A program made the translations under genes and the position numbers. Of a stretch of 64,000 nt of DNA, positions 1-11,500 are shown piece by piece. The stretch is from the NCBI GenBank assembly GCA_010015745.1, contig ML978194.1, positions 62,001 to 126,000 of the forward strand, in the 5' to 3' direction. The notes under the pieces were generated by a model, which did not search any database, was not told the origin of the DNA, and worked only from the letters and a program-made list of their open reading frames with translations. The stretch comes from Setomelanomma holmii (Eukaryota; Ascomycota; Dothideomycetes; Pleosporales; Phaeosphaeriaceae). Every line of letters starts with the position of its first letter. Positions within the stretch are counted from its first letter, which is position 1.

Positions 1-1788
1 TCAGATGTGCTAGCAGCACCAGTCCTGCCATCTGCTCTGCAAGCCGTGCCTAATACTCCCAGTGCTGCCGCAAACCTCCTCCAGCTCGTACAGTTTCCAC
101 AGACACCAGCAGGACAGCAAGCGCAAACCTCGTTTTATGCGACACTTGCGCAGACGATAAATCAGGCAGTGCAACAAGCGGTAGCACCGCTCTTCTCGGG
201 TGTACTGTCTCGACCGCCTAACGTTCATTCACCCTTCGCTCAGCCTCTTGGCCTGCCAGCGACACCCGTGGTCAGCAATGACAACATCGCGCCGGCAACA
301 GACCCGAAGTGGTTCTTCCCACCTCTATCGGCCGAGTCTAAGAGCATTGAAGTAGCGCCGTCGAGCCCTTTGCTACCTACGAAACAACAACGAAAACCTG
401 AGGTGGAGGTTGCGGAAGTAGCTGGTCAGGTATACGGAGAGGAAGAGCTGCAATCGCCAGTGGCACTTGACGAGGAAGAGGAACCTAACAGTACCACGAT
501 CTCGATTGCAGCACTGCGACAACCTGACGAGCAGACCGAGTCCAGTCCAAAGAACCACAATAGGCGAACTAGCCCACGCGCAGAGGTCCAATATAAGCGC
601 AGACGAACCGGCCGAACCGGCCCAAAGTACAATTTCACCGAAGAAGATGACATATATATCTCCAGGCAGAGAGTTCTGCACAAGCGCCCATGGCAGGAGA
701 TCAAGGACAGTAAAGAGAAGTGGAGCAAGTGGTCGATGTCAATTTTTCACCACCGTTGGTCTACTCAATTGAACGGGAGGGACTTGCACTTGAAATCGTT
801 GCAAACGATGGAAACCGTGCAAGGAGACAGACAGTCTACCGCAGGGTCCGAGGCCGATTTGCCTTCGAATCACCTGCCTACGCCAAGCTCTTTGGGGCGA
901 GACGATGGCCCAGAGCCTGTCGCACACCTACGCCCAAAATTTGGAAACGATCTTCCAACCTCGAGCACCCACTTCGATGAAGCTGAGCTTGAGCTACTGT
1001 CATTGGCTGGCGCAGCTTCAGATGAGGAACAGCTTCTCAATGCAGCAGATGTGGATGAGCCTTTCTTCCCTGATGCGGATGAGATGATCCTGCCATCCGT
1101 TGAGGTGACCGGATTCGTTAACGAAGATACTCTGCAGCAAGGTCTACTTGACGATCCGCCAGCGCGAGAAGCCACGCCAATCGTGGAGACAGCCGTGTCG
1201 ACGAAAATCAAGATCGAAAGTGCTTGGTCTTCGCCTATTAGCAAGCGGAAAACAGCACCGAAGCCTATAACTTATCAGGCAGTGTCCGATTCTGAGGTTG
1301 AAGACGATGATGTCGAGTTACCCGGGCTCAATTCAAGTCCCAAGAGTAGGGGATCGCATGCCTGCCATATTTGTGGCGCGACATTCGAAAAAGCCGGAAA
1401 TCTTCAACGTCACCTAGCCGAGCCGCGCTCTGCACACGACGAGCTTCGACTTCAGTCCGGCTCTCTCGACCTCGTCGGCGATGACGAACTGCAAGCCTCT
1501 GCCTCCGCAACACCACCCATTAAGCGCGAGTTCAGTACGCCTCCACCAACCAGCTTCGTGTTTAGCACTCCTACACCACAGTCACGATCGCGAGCGGAAG
1601 TACCTTCTTCTGGTGTCAAGTCTGCTTCTGGGTTAAGCAGAAAAGCATACTTGAAGCAAGTCAAGCAATCTTGGACAAAGAGATCAACACCAAGGCAGAA
1701 AGGACTGGCACAGCGAAAGAGTTTCCATACGTTGCCGAGGAAGCGCGCTTGGCTTAGTGATGCGAGTGAGGATGAGCTTGGGCTGTGA
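1..1788 (+). CDS. C2H2 zinc finger / Myb-like nuclear protein, 5' truncated by window edge
   Basis: The frame is open from base 1 and the first codon is not ATG, so the true start lies outside the window; 595 codons are visible. Two possible nucleic-acid-binding regions can be seen. One is a Myb/SANT-like stretch at about residues 203-265 (YNFTEEDD followed by W at intervals: RPWQEI, KWSKWS, HHRW). The other is a single C2H2 finger at about residues 454-479 (CHICGATF ... LQRHL ... H), with an unusually long spacing of seven residues between the histidines. The rest is acidic, Ser/Pro-rich and probably disordered, ending in a basic tail. This looks like a fungal transcription or chromatin factor; I do not recognise an orthologue. 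It converges on the next gene with about 280 bp between stop codons. Confidence 0.75.
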   Translation, partial: SDVLAAPVLPSALQAVPNTPSAAANLLQLVQFPQTPAGQQAQTSFYATLAQTINQAVQQAVAPLFSGVLSRPPNVHSPFAQPLGLPATPVVSNDNIAPATDPKWFFPPLSAESKSIEVAPSSPLLPTKQQRKPEVEVAEVAGQVYGEEELQSPVALDEEEEPNSTTISIAALRQPDEQTESSPKNHNRRTSPRAEVQYKRRRTGRTGPKYNFTEEDDIYISRQRVLHKRPWQEIKDSKEKWSKWSMSIFHHRWSTQLNGRDLHLKSLQTMETVQGDRQSTAGSEADLPSNHLPTPSSLGRDDGPEPVAHLRPKFGNDLPTSSTHFDEAELELLSLAGAASDEEQLLNAADVDEPFFPDADEMILPSVEVTGFVNEDTLQQGLLDDPPAREATPIVETAVSTKIKIESAWSSPISKRKTAPKPITYQAVSDSEVEDDDVELPGLNSSPKSRGSHACHICGATFEKAGNLQRHLAEPRSAHDELRLQSGSLDLVGDDELQASASATPPIKREFSTPPPTSFVFSTPTPQSRSRAEVPSSGVKSASGLSRKAYLKQVKQSWTKRSTPRQKGLAQRKSFHTLPRKRAWLSDASEDELGL

Positions 1789-2068
1789 GGTTTTCCTTTG
1801 CATCTTTGAGTTGAGAGTCTTGTTCCGCTGTGTTGATACCGTATTCCGCATTGTGAACTTTAGCATAGCACCCGCATAGTCGCAAATATCAATAGTCTCA
1901 TCAGCCTTGACAGCGTCCACTGGTCTCACGGTGGCGAAGAGAACAGCAGTAGTCGTTCGAACTAGAACTTGTATTTCGCAACTCCTTGAAACGTGGGTAT
2001 CATACAAAAACCAAACAGCACGCTCACCATCTCAGTAAACTCTATATACGCCTGCTGGTAACCATCGC

Positions 2069-4318
2069 TTACTCCCCCTTGCCATCACCACCCTTATTCT
2101 CCCCACCCTTCCCACCAACATGCTCATTCACAAACTCCTCTACCCATTCCTCCACCTCCTCCGCCTTATGCGTCAACCACTCCCACCACTTCTCATCTTC
2201 CTTCCCGCTTTCCTTTGGTTGCTCAGCACCCGTAACACTAGGCGGCGTGGGTCGCACGGGAACTTCGTCCTCGTTCGACAACGAGGGCGATGTGTCTTCG
2301 AGACCAGAAGCGATGCTCGATATCGTGCCTACGCTAGCAGACATAGTTGCCAAGACGGGTGTGTCGAAGGGCTGGTTAGGTAATGTGTGTGTTGCGGGGT
2401 CATCGGGCGTTTCGTCTGGTGTTGTGGAGTCGTTGTGGTGTCCAGACGGTTTGAGGGGGAGACGGAGAGTGCCGTTATTGGGGGCTGGAGTGAGGTTTAT
2501 GGAGTCGCAGATTATGTTGTATAGTTCGATGTTCTCTGTGAAGTGCGTGAGAAAAGTTGTTGTCTTTGTGAGGGGGTTGCATTGGGATTGACTTACGGAA
2601 AGGTTCCATCCGACTTCCCGGTGCGTGTGGGAAAGCCGGGCCTCGTGCGACAAAGATCGCTCGCATGAGTGGATGCTCATGGTCGTAGCCATGTATGCCG
2701 CGAGGGTGGTATACTTCACCTTTCTTCCGTCCTTCTTCGACATCATATTCGTCCTTGGTAACGATGGCCCAACCTGCCTTGGGGATGATCCAGAGCGGTG
2801 CAATCCTGTCGTTCTTCGAGAAGTGATATCGCTCAGGCATGCTCTCGTCACGAAGATAGACTTCAACGTTCGGATTATCCTTCGTCCGCTCCTTGACCTG
2901 ATCATACAGACGGTGGAGATCGGACGGATTTTTTGGTCGGAGTCCGTAAAGGGGCCAACCATCAATATGAGATAGCTCGGCAGGATCGATAAGGTCTTCG
3001 AGCTGAACAAGTCGCGACGAATCAGTTGTGGCCATGCCGTGGTCAGATACCACAACGACGTTCACAATGTTGGTCAGATTGCGTTCTTGGAGACCCTTCA
3101 AGATTCCTCCAAGCATTGAGTCGGCGTTCGCAATTGTTTGTCGGATCTCTGTGCTGTTGGGACCGTAGCGATGGCCGTCGCTGTCGACGTTCGGGACGTA
3201 AGCAGCAATGAGCTGTGGTCGTGGTGTAGTAGCTTTTGCACCAATGTCCTTTGGTCCACGAACATCCAAAAGATCTAAGATGCGGTTCGTCTTCACAGGC
3301 AATAGCTCTGAGCCATTGTACTTGTCGATATAAGCAACCTCTTGGTCCTCGATATGCGCTTCAGAGCCTGGCCACATATGTACCGCGGCTCTGACCATCT
3401 GCTTCTCTGCGGTGACCCAGATAGGCTCTCCGCCCCACCAGAATGGCTGCAAGCTCCGCTCCGGATCTGTGTAGTAAAACTCCTTCTCTAATGCCGGATC
3501 CCAAAACGTGTTTCCAACGACGCCATGCGCTTCCGGATACATGCCAGTTGCCATTGTGTAGTGGTTCGGAAACGTAACGCTAGGAAAGCTGGGGAGCATA
3601 TACTTGGGCGAGATGCCTTCTTGTATGAACTGGTTCAAGGTAGGGGTCAAATTGCGGTCCAAGAAGTCGGCACGGAAGCCGTCAAGGGAGATTAGGATGG
3701 TGGTCGGGGCGAAGAGTGAGGTTCCATTGGACACCATGGCTGCAGCGTCTTTGATGTCTTTAGGAGTGGAGAGGCGGTATGTTGCGGTAAGAAGGACGAC
3801 GAAGAGTACGACAATCGAGATGTATATGCAGACTTTGCGCCATATCCGTGCCTTACGAGTCTACAGCATTGATTAGCATCAACTCTAAACGAGAACGAGA
3901 GGTGACATGCCTTCCTTTGTGACTTGAGTGCAAGCAACCGCTGCTCATCGCTCTCGGAACTTCGTCTTGACCTCAGACTTGGACTTGAATGCCCAATGCC
4001 TTCTTCCATCTCGTACATGAGCGCACTCGTTTCTTCATTCTGCCCTCTCTTGCCTTCCTTGGCTTCCGCCTTTCGCGATAGCTTTCCGATCTTCACACCC
4101 TGCTTGCCGAATATGCCCTTGAGGCCCTCCTTCTGTGTCAACAGCCTGTCCCGCTCGTCCTCAGAGTCCAATATATCCTGATCATTGTCTAGCAGCTCTC
4201 CCGAGGCCCGGCCGTCGTAGCCTTCATCATCGGTCTCGGGGTCGTAGAGGGTGCCCTCGTCAGCGCTGACATCGGAACTTGCGCGCCTGCGAGGCTCATC
4301 GTGTGAACGCGGAGACAT
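2069..4318 (-). CDS. Type II membrane nucleotide pyrophosphatase/phosphodiesterase (NPP family)
   Basis: Three exons on the minus strand: 3911-4318, 2597-3860 and 2069-2535, 712 aa. The acidic cytosolic N-terminus (about 140 aa) is followed by one hydrophobic segment (about residues 146-166, VCIYISIVVLFVVLL) and a lumenal alkaline-phosphatase-fold domain. Diagnostic motifs are ISLDGFR, the nucleophile region SVTFPNHY (Thr), VDSDGHRYG, VVSDHGM and GIHGYDH, all expected of zinc-dependent enzymes that hydrolyse pyrophosphate or phosphodiester bonds. The last exon gives the conserved ELYNIICD...LTPAPNNGT ending. Intron 1 (3861-3910) starts GCATGT and ends CTGTAG; only this GC-AG junction keeps frame (phase 0). 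Intron 2 (2536-2596) is GTAAGT...ACAG. The tail is Glu/Trp/Gly-rich and of unknown role. Confidence 0.93.
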
Positions 4319-4690
4319 TGTGGGTTAAGTTGCGAATCGGAGGTCGCATTGCTAGTCCGGAAAGGCGTTGCGCGCACTGAGGAGGGTGCGGGAACGTGGG
4401 TCGGGAGTGAGCGATCAGCATTCATATCCAACGCCTCCCTTGGCAGCGCGAGTGTTTCAAAGGTCGAGTAACGCCGTGTAGCATTGCATTCTTGGGCGAT
4501 CATCACACATTTGCGTGCTTTGCGATAAGAGTTGGTTTAAATTTACATTCCAATGCTCGCGAGAATGACGGTGTTGGAAGTAGTTCTCCTAATCCGTAGA
4601 ATTCTAGTCTGCTGGTTCAGGGTCCACGTCAACCACGCTCGTGAAGTCAACTCGGCTGGCGTTCGACCAGCGCACAGATATCATGTTCAG
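4319..4690. other. Intergenic, 372 bp
   Basis: It lies between the start of the phosphodiesterase gene and the stop of the downstream minus-strand gene. It should hold the phosphodiesterase promoter and 5' UTR; I see no further gene. Confidence 0.6.
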
Positions 4691-5911
4691 CTACAAAACC
4701 TCAAATACAGCTTTCCCATCAGCATCAATCCACCTAGACGATGAGCCAGCAATATGTCCCCTGGAGCATAGCCACAATAACAACCACATATGCTCCACAA
4801 CCTCAGCCCAGGAATACAGCCTTACCACACCGAGGGAATCTGAAGACGAATTCTCTCGATGCAGCGTTGTCCCCCAACCGAGTCTCCCGCTGGCAACATT
4901 CTCACAAAGAGCAGTCCAAAACTCATGTTGAAGGCTAGTGGGCCAACCTGAGCAATCGACCATCCAGTAACCACGATCGTCATGTTTCGGAGCCCTGCGC
5001 TTAGCGGATGGCTTGAAGCGTTTTGGGTTCTGCACCTTGATCGCGGCGAGGTGCTTCGTGATCTGAGAGGGCAGCTTGCCCGGACATTCAACAGTGATCT
5101 TGGGTGCTGGTGGATAAGCATCCGTAGGCAATTTGCTGAAGTCTTCTTGTGACAATGGGGCGGGCTCCGTGCTGGTTGGCGCGTACTTCGAGACTCGAGC
5201 CGTGCGCGGTGTCGGTTTCGATGAATCAGGCGGGTTTGTGGGCAAATCAACTGTTCGACTTTCCTGAGCTCTGGCGTGTACAGAAGAGAATCGATTAGGT
5301 ACCACAGGCACCTCTGTACTTGTACTACCAGTAACCTCACCAAGCTCCTGCGCAAGATTTTTTTCTGGCTGGGAGGCTTCTGAACTGGCTTCGTCGTTCG
5401 AGGTACCTTCCGATGTTGTCGCATGACTATCATGTAGCTGGCTTTGTAGAGCCTGCGCGCCCAATTGCGTGTCTTCGATAAACGCGGTACTGAAGTCTTT
5501 CGGTGAGTGTGGCCCTCGATTCGACTGTTGCTCTTTCATCACAAACGTTGACTTTGGCGTTATCTGCTCCATCCATCGCGCCTGAATGCGGTCAAGCCGG
5601 GCAAGCCGACTACCTGTAGGAACGGACCCATCGCTTTGGTTATCTGCTTGGCCTCCAGAGAATAAATGAGATGGAAAGCTGCCGTAGGAGTCTTTGCTGG
5701 TAGACAACATAGAAGTCTCAACGTGATCGGTCCACGGTAGTCCTCCTTCTGAGCCTACGCTTGGTTCTGGTCCAATAGCTTCATATCGTGGTTCCTCTCT
5801 ATATCGTACACGTGGTACAAATTCTGTATAAGCCGCTGTCAAGGATCGAAACAAGTCATCGTTCTTTCTCGTGGCTGGAGTGGATATGTGCACGAGGATT
5901 TCATCGTTCAT
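4691..5911 (-). CDS. Conserved fungal protein of unknown function, 406 aa
   Basis: A single uninterrupted ORF. Its start is supported by the highly structured opening MNDEILVHISTPATRKNDDL, which looks like a conserved N-terminal motif. The middle is Ser/Thr/Pro/Gln-rich and probably disordered (about residues 60-290). The C-terminal 120 residues are more ordered and Trp-rich (YWMVDCSGWP, WTALCENV, LGWGTTL, YSWAEVVEHMWLLLWL). No catalytic motif or named domain is evident. It diverges from eIF3d with 264 bp between the starts, so the two genes may share a promoter region. The function is unknown and I do not assign one. Confidence 0.75.
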   Translation of the reverse strand: MNDEILVHISTPATRKNDDLFRSLTAAYTEFVPRVRYREEPRYEAIGPEPSVGSEGGLPWTDHVETSMLSTSKDSYGSFPSHLFSGGQADNQSDGSVPTGSRLARLDRIQARWMEQITPKSTFVMKEQQSNRGPHSPKDFSTAFIEDTQLGAQALQSQLHDSHATTSEGTSNDEASSEASQPEKNLAQELGEVTGSTSTEVPVVPNRFSSVHARAQESRTVDLPTNPPDSSKPTPRTARVSKYAPTSTEPAPLSQEDFSKLPTDAYPPAPKITVECPGKLPSQITKHLAAIKVQNPKRFKPSAKRRAPKHDDRGYWMVDCSGWPTSLQHEFWTALCENVASGRLGWGTTLHRENSSSDSLGVVRLYSWAEVVEHMWLLLWLCSRGHIAGSSSRWIDADGKAVFEVL

Positions 5912-6175
5912 GTTTGATATCCAGGGTGAGCAGTTGAAGATGTTTTGCTGCCATCATGCGATGCTATGGTATCTTTATACTACAATTATGGTGGGGCCAA
6001 TAAGTTATCAAGAGTGAGAGAGAGTGAGAGGTGCTCAAGTGCTTTATGCATTATCCTTCCCTCTACGGAGGTCGGTCGATGTTTGTTCCGCGATATCTTG
6101 GCATCCCACCATTTTCTAGGGTATTGTGCGGCGATGGGAAAGCCTTAGCAGTCACCCCACAGACAATCCGCAACC

Positions 6176-8015
6176 ATGGCGCCCGCTTCATTACTCGACC
6201 TCGTGTCCGCGTTGCCTGCCACTGATGGCTGGGGCCCTGCCGTCACCAGCGAGTCGATGCTCGACGGCGTCCCGTTCGCGCCTTACTCAAAAGCCGACAA
6301 ACTCGGTCGCATGGCCGACTGGACTGAGGGCAAAGACCGTGAACGAGGAGGACGCCAGCAATATGGCAACAGGAATTACAGAGGTGAGCATACTTGAAGT
6401 GGATCGAGTTTGTGGCATACTGCAGATCTAACAACTACCCCGCAGACCAGCAAGTCTATGGCGCAAACCAGCAGACAAACCCCTTTGCAATCCAAGCTGC
6501 CGAAGAGGAGGCCTCTTTCTCCGTCGTCGATAACACCCGAACATCTACCCGTGGCCGAGGCTTTGGACGAGGAGGCGGCACAGTCTTTGGTCGTGGGCGC
6601 GGACAGCGAGGTGGTCAAGCACAGCGCGGCGGACGGGGCACCTTCCAGCGTGTTGGTGGCGGTCGTGGACAGTATGACAACCAACGAGGTGGTGGTCGTG
6701 GTGGAAGGGGAGGACGTCGTTTTGGCTGGAGGGACGACAAGCCACAACGCAACCGTGATGCTTCGGTTCAGGTCAAGCCTGAATGGACTGTTATGGAGGA
6801 GATTGACTTCTCTCGCTTGGGCAAGCTGAACCTCGACACCGGAGATGGCGAAGATCTCGATAGCTACGGCTTCCTATACTACTACGACCGCAGCTACGAC
6901 AAGCAGCCAGGTGCGAAGACCTCTGAGCGGAGGCTCAATGTCCTCGAGCGCGCAGCCTACAATGTCACTACTTCCAGCGACCCGATTCTGCAAGAGCTTG
7001 CCGACAAGGATGAGGCCACCGTCTTCGCCACAGATAACGTCTTGTCGATGTTGATGTGCGCTACAAAATCGGTATACTCGTGGGACCTGGTCTTCTCGCG
7101 GAAGGGCAACAAGGTTTTCATCGACAAGCGCGATGGCTCCAACCTGGACATGGTCACTGTCAACGAGAACGCCGCAGATGCGCCCCTTGAAATTTCGGAG
7201 GGCAACAAGGATTCGATCAACAGTCCAGGCGCGCTCATGCTTGAAGCCACCCACATCAACAACGTTTTCCCTCTGCAGGTCGTCTCGGAGTCAGACACCA
7301 ACAAGGTCAACATGCCGCACGAGCACCCCTTCTACAATGAGGAGGTTGAGAGCGATCCACCAGCGTCCAAGGCCTACAGGTACCGCCGCTTCGATCTCTC
7401 CCTCGAGAAGGACGAGGAGCCTCTGCACCTGATTGTCCGAACCGAGCTTGACGCCGTAGTCAAGAACAACATCAACGGAGAGGACCAGTACCTCACCATC
7501 AAGGCTTTGAACGAGTTTGACAACAAGGCTCAAGGCTCGGGCGGCGCGCTCGACTGGAGGTCAAAGCTGGCCAGCCAGAGGGGTGCTGTTCTCGCGACCG
7601 AGATGAAGAACAACTCCTGCAAGCTTGCTCGATGGGCTGTACAGAGTATCCTCGCCAAGGCTGACACCATGAAGCTTGGGTACGTACCTTCACAATCGTT
7701 TGCTGTGCTCTTAGCTAATATTGCCACAGTTTCGTTTCGCGAACAAACCCTAAGAACAATAACGACCACGTCATCCTTGGTGTGCTCACAAACAAACCCC
7801 GCGACTTCGCCTCGCAAATGGCGCTCAACCTCAACAACGGCTGGGGTATCGTGCGCACCATTGTCGACATGGTCATGCGCATGGACGAGGGCAAGTACGT
7901 GTTGGTCAAGGACCCCAACAAGTCCTTGCTCCGCCTGTACCAGGTCCCTCTCCACACTTTTGAAGAGGAGGATGTTGAGGAGTTGCAAGCGCCGGCAGAG
8001 GAGGATGAGGAGTAA
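6176..8015 (+). CDS. eIF3d: Translation initiation factor eIF3 subunit D
   Basis: Exons 6176-6383, 6446-7679 and 7730-8015 encode 575 aa, the usual size for eIF3d. The start MAPASLLDLV and the N-terminal segment SESMLDGVPFAPYSKADKLGR match the family. An Arg/Gly-rich stretch follows (about residues 115-180, repeats of RGG and GRGRG). The large C-terminal domain includes LNVLERAAYNVTTSSDPIL, WRSKLASQRGAVLATEMKNN and FVSRTNPKNNNDHVILG, and the protein ends in an acidic tail. eIF3d sits at the mRNA entry side of the 40S-bound eIF3 complex and can bind the cap. Introns 6384-6445 (phase 1) and 7680-7729 (phase 2) are GT-AG. It converges on the CPSase gene. Confidence 0.97.
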
Positions 8016-8540
8016 GCGTAGGAGAGCCAACTGGCGGTGCATTCTATGATACCCAGCCGGTGACGACTATGATGATGCGATGGGTGACATGTGGTGAAAG
8101 AGTATGCAGGCCTGCTCATGAAGCTGAATCCAAAATGTGCTCGCTGCATTGCGGAGGATGGGATCTTGGTACTTAGCCGGCACTTCTCTAGACACGAAAG
8201 TTCATTCAATTCTCACCAAGCTTGTCTTGAACCATCTTCGCAAGCACAAATGCGTAGAAAGATTATGCTCTCCATTGTCAGACTACATAAAAACCACGTA
8301 CTTTTGTGAAACCACCAAACTTGAGAATCCCAACTCCTTTATAGTCTGAAAGACAGCTCGATCATAAGATCATAAGTCGGGAGCACTATACACATGGAAA
8401 CGAAATCACTTCCCCTGGAACCTCTACACTTCGTCTCTACATCATTCTCTGCCCCGCTCTGGGTATATCTCTTCCGCGACACGAGGATATTCTTCTACCA
8501 CACGACAGTCCATTGGTCAGACTTCGTGGTCTCTGACGCT
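8016..8540. other. Intergenic between convergent genes, 525 bp
   Basis: It should carry the two 3' UTRs of eIF3d and the CPSase gene. Small ORFs here have no recognisable features. Confidence 0.6.
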
Positions 8541-11500
8541 CTACAATGGGCGTCCACCAACAAAGTCGCTCCATGATCGGACTTCGCTTGGGATGCCCTC
8601 CTTCTTGGGCAGCTTCTCGCTCATGCATTGCGCAAAGAGGACGGCAGTCTGGCAAGTATATTAGCACAAGTTCAGTGGCTCAAGTTTCACATTGGAACTT
8701 ACCTTGGGCTCCATGAATAGTGGGACGCCAAAGTCCACAGCATTCCTCCTCATCACGTAGTCCTCATCAAGCAGACCGTTCGCCCTGAACTTGGCCAAGT
8801 TAAAGCAGCCACGGATATTGTACTTCTCGAACACCTCACGAAGCTTCCTCTTGTCGTCCTTGGGGAACTCAATAACATCGACGCTGACGCCCTCGGCGTT
8901 CTTCTCAAGCAGATCTTTGACGTCCTTGTTGGCGGCCAAGAACTTGTAGCCAAGCGGGTGAACGTATTTGGTGATCTGGATCAATGACTGGGAGTGGAGA
9001 GCATCGGCGGTGACGTCGCCGCCGAACAACAGACCCTCACCGGGTTGTGGGAGACGGAAGTTCATTTGCGATTGAGCGGATGCCCAGTATGCCTCGACTA
9101 GGTCCTTACCGAAGCAAGCCATCTCACCAGTCGATGACATCTCGACGCCGAGGTAGGGATCAGCACCAGCCAACCTGGTCCACGAGAATTGAGGAACCTT
9201 GGTAGCGAGGTAGTTGCGCTCCACAGCCATGAGATCTGTGGGCTCTGGAACTTCACGGCCGACAAGAGCCTTGGTGGCAACGTCAATGAAGTTGGTTCCG
9301 AGGACCTTGCTGACGAAGGGGAACGAGCGGGAAGCGCGCAGATTGCACTCGATGACTTTGAGGTTGGGCTCGGAACCTTCGACCTCCTCCTTGATGATCT
9401 GCATGTTGAAGGGACCAGTGATGTTCCAGGCCTGAGCGACCTTATCTGCGATCTCCTTGACACGCTCCTGGATGCGCTTGTCGAGGTTGACTGGTGGCAG
9501 GACGAGAGTGGCGTCACCAGAGTGAACCCCCGCATTCTCAATGTGCTCGCTGACAGCGTGCACCAGAACCTTGCCGTTGGAGGCAACAGCGTCGCAGTCG
9601 ATTTCTTGAGCGCCGTCAATGTATTGGGTGATGACAACAGGGTGGTCGGGCGAGACGGAAGACGCAGCGAGTAGCTTTTCCCTGAGCTCATCTTCGCTTC
9701 GAATGACGGTCATAGCAGCACCAGAGAGCACATAAGAAGGACGGACCAGAACTGGGTATTTGACGGTCTCCGCAAACTTCTTGGCCTCTTCATACGATGT
9801 CAGCTCTTTCCATGCGGGCTGATCTACACCAATCGAGTCGAGGATCGATGAGAACTTGTGGCGATCTTCGGCCTTATCGATGTCTTCAGGGTTAGTTCCC
9901 AATACTTTCGCCTTTCCGCTCTCTTGCAATTTCAAGGCCATGTTCTGGGGTAGCTGACCGCCGACAGAAACCACGACGCCGCTGGCGGTTTCAAGCTCGT
10001 AGATGTCCATAACGCGTTCGTAGCTAAGCTCTTCGAAATAGAGCTTGTCGGCGACATCGAAATCTGTGAAACGAGATTAGTGTATGTCTCACATTCATTC
10101 CGTACATGGACCACGTACCGGTGCTGTAGGTTTCCGGATTACGAATCTGGTGTTAGCAGCGTCTATAATGAATCCGTGGGCATAGCTTACTACTGTAGAA
10201 GAAGTCAGCAAATGTTCATGCAGAAATTTGGGAGAAAGTTGGTCCTGAAGCACAACGCCAGGCAAAGCGGCTTGAGGCCAAATTGCAATGGATGTGTGTA
10301 GACATTCAGGACTGCGAATTTGAAGCATATGAATGGAACGCTGGAGAGAACTTACGTTGATCATCACGGTCTTCTTGCCGAGCTTGTTCAGGGACAGTGC
10401 CGCGTTGACAGCGCACCAATCAAACTCTACAGAGCTACCAATGCGGTAGACACCGCTGCCGAGCACGATAACACCATGGTCGTCAAAGGTAACATCGTGA
10501 GATGAGGCGTTGTAAGTCGTGTAGAGGTAGTTCGTGTTTGCAGGGAACTCAGCAGCCAACGTGTCGATCTTCTTGACCCACGGCCTGATGCCGAAGCTCT
10601 TCCTGCGGGCGCGAACCTCGTCTTCAGTGCTGTTGACAGCCTTCGCGATTTGCTTGTCCGAAAACCCCTGCAGTGGTGGAGGGACGAAGTCAGTGCATGT
10701 CTCACGTTCAATTCGTACACGGACAACTTACAAGCTTCTTCGCCTTGAGGATGATCTCCTTCTTGAGGCCAAAGAGGCTGCCTATATCTTCGAGCTCGTG
10801 TGTGCAGTCAACGATGTTCTGGAGCTTGTGTAGGAACCACTTGTCGATCTTGGTCAAATCGTGGATGCGGTCAACAGAGTAGCCTTCGTGAAACATGGCT
10901 TGTCCAACAGCGAGCCATCGGCGATCCGTAGGATTCTTCAACTCCTCGTCGAGGCTCTCGCCGTACTTCTCGCCCTGGAAACCAAGGAACTTGGGATCAA
11001 CTTGTCGGCAAGCCTTCTGGAATGACTCCTCGAAGATACGGCCAATGGCCATAACTTCACCAACCGACTTCATGGAGCTGCCAATGTCACGCTTGACGTT
11101 CTGGAACTTTGCAAGATCCCACCGAGGCATCTTAGTGACGACGTAGTCCAAGCTGGGCTCGAAGTTGGCGGTCGTGGTCTTTGTGACTGCGTTCGGCAGT
11201 TCAGGTAGAGTGTGTCCGAGACCGATCTTTGCGGCGGTATATGCGAGCGGGTATCCGGTGGCCTTCGAGGCGAGCGCAGAGGAACGAGAGAGACGGGCGT
11301 TGACTTCGATGACCCTGTAGTCAAGACCATCGGGCTGAAGAGCATACTGGACATTGCATTCGCCGACGACGCCCAAGTGGCGCACGATCTTGATGGCTGC
11401 TGACCTGAGCATGTGATACTCCTCATCACTGAATGTTTGACTCGGCGCAACGACAATACTGTCACCAGTGTGTACGCCCAACGGGTCGAAATTCTCCATG

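Noticed and set aside
9189..9674. Plus-strand ORF of 161 codons inside the CPSase gene
   Set aside because: Antisense to conserved ATP-grasp coding sequence; no family features of its own.
10147..10357. Two introns around a 2-nt microexon in the CPSase gene
   Set aside because: Splice signals look good but joining AAC-TA-ATT creates a stop and shifts the frame; donor- or acceptor-interrupted twin-intron arrangements I tried also fail. Kept only as an open question.
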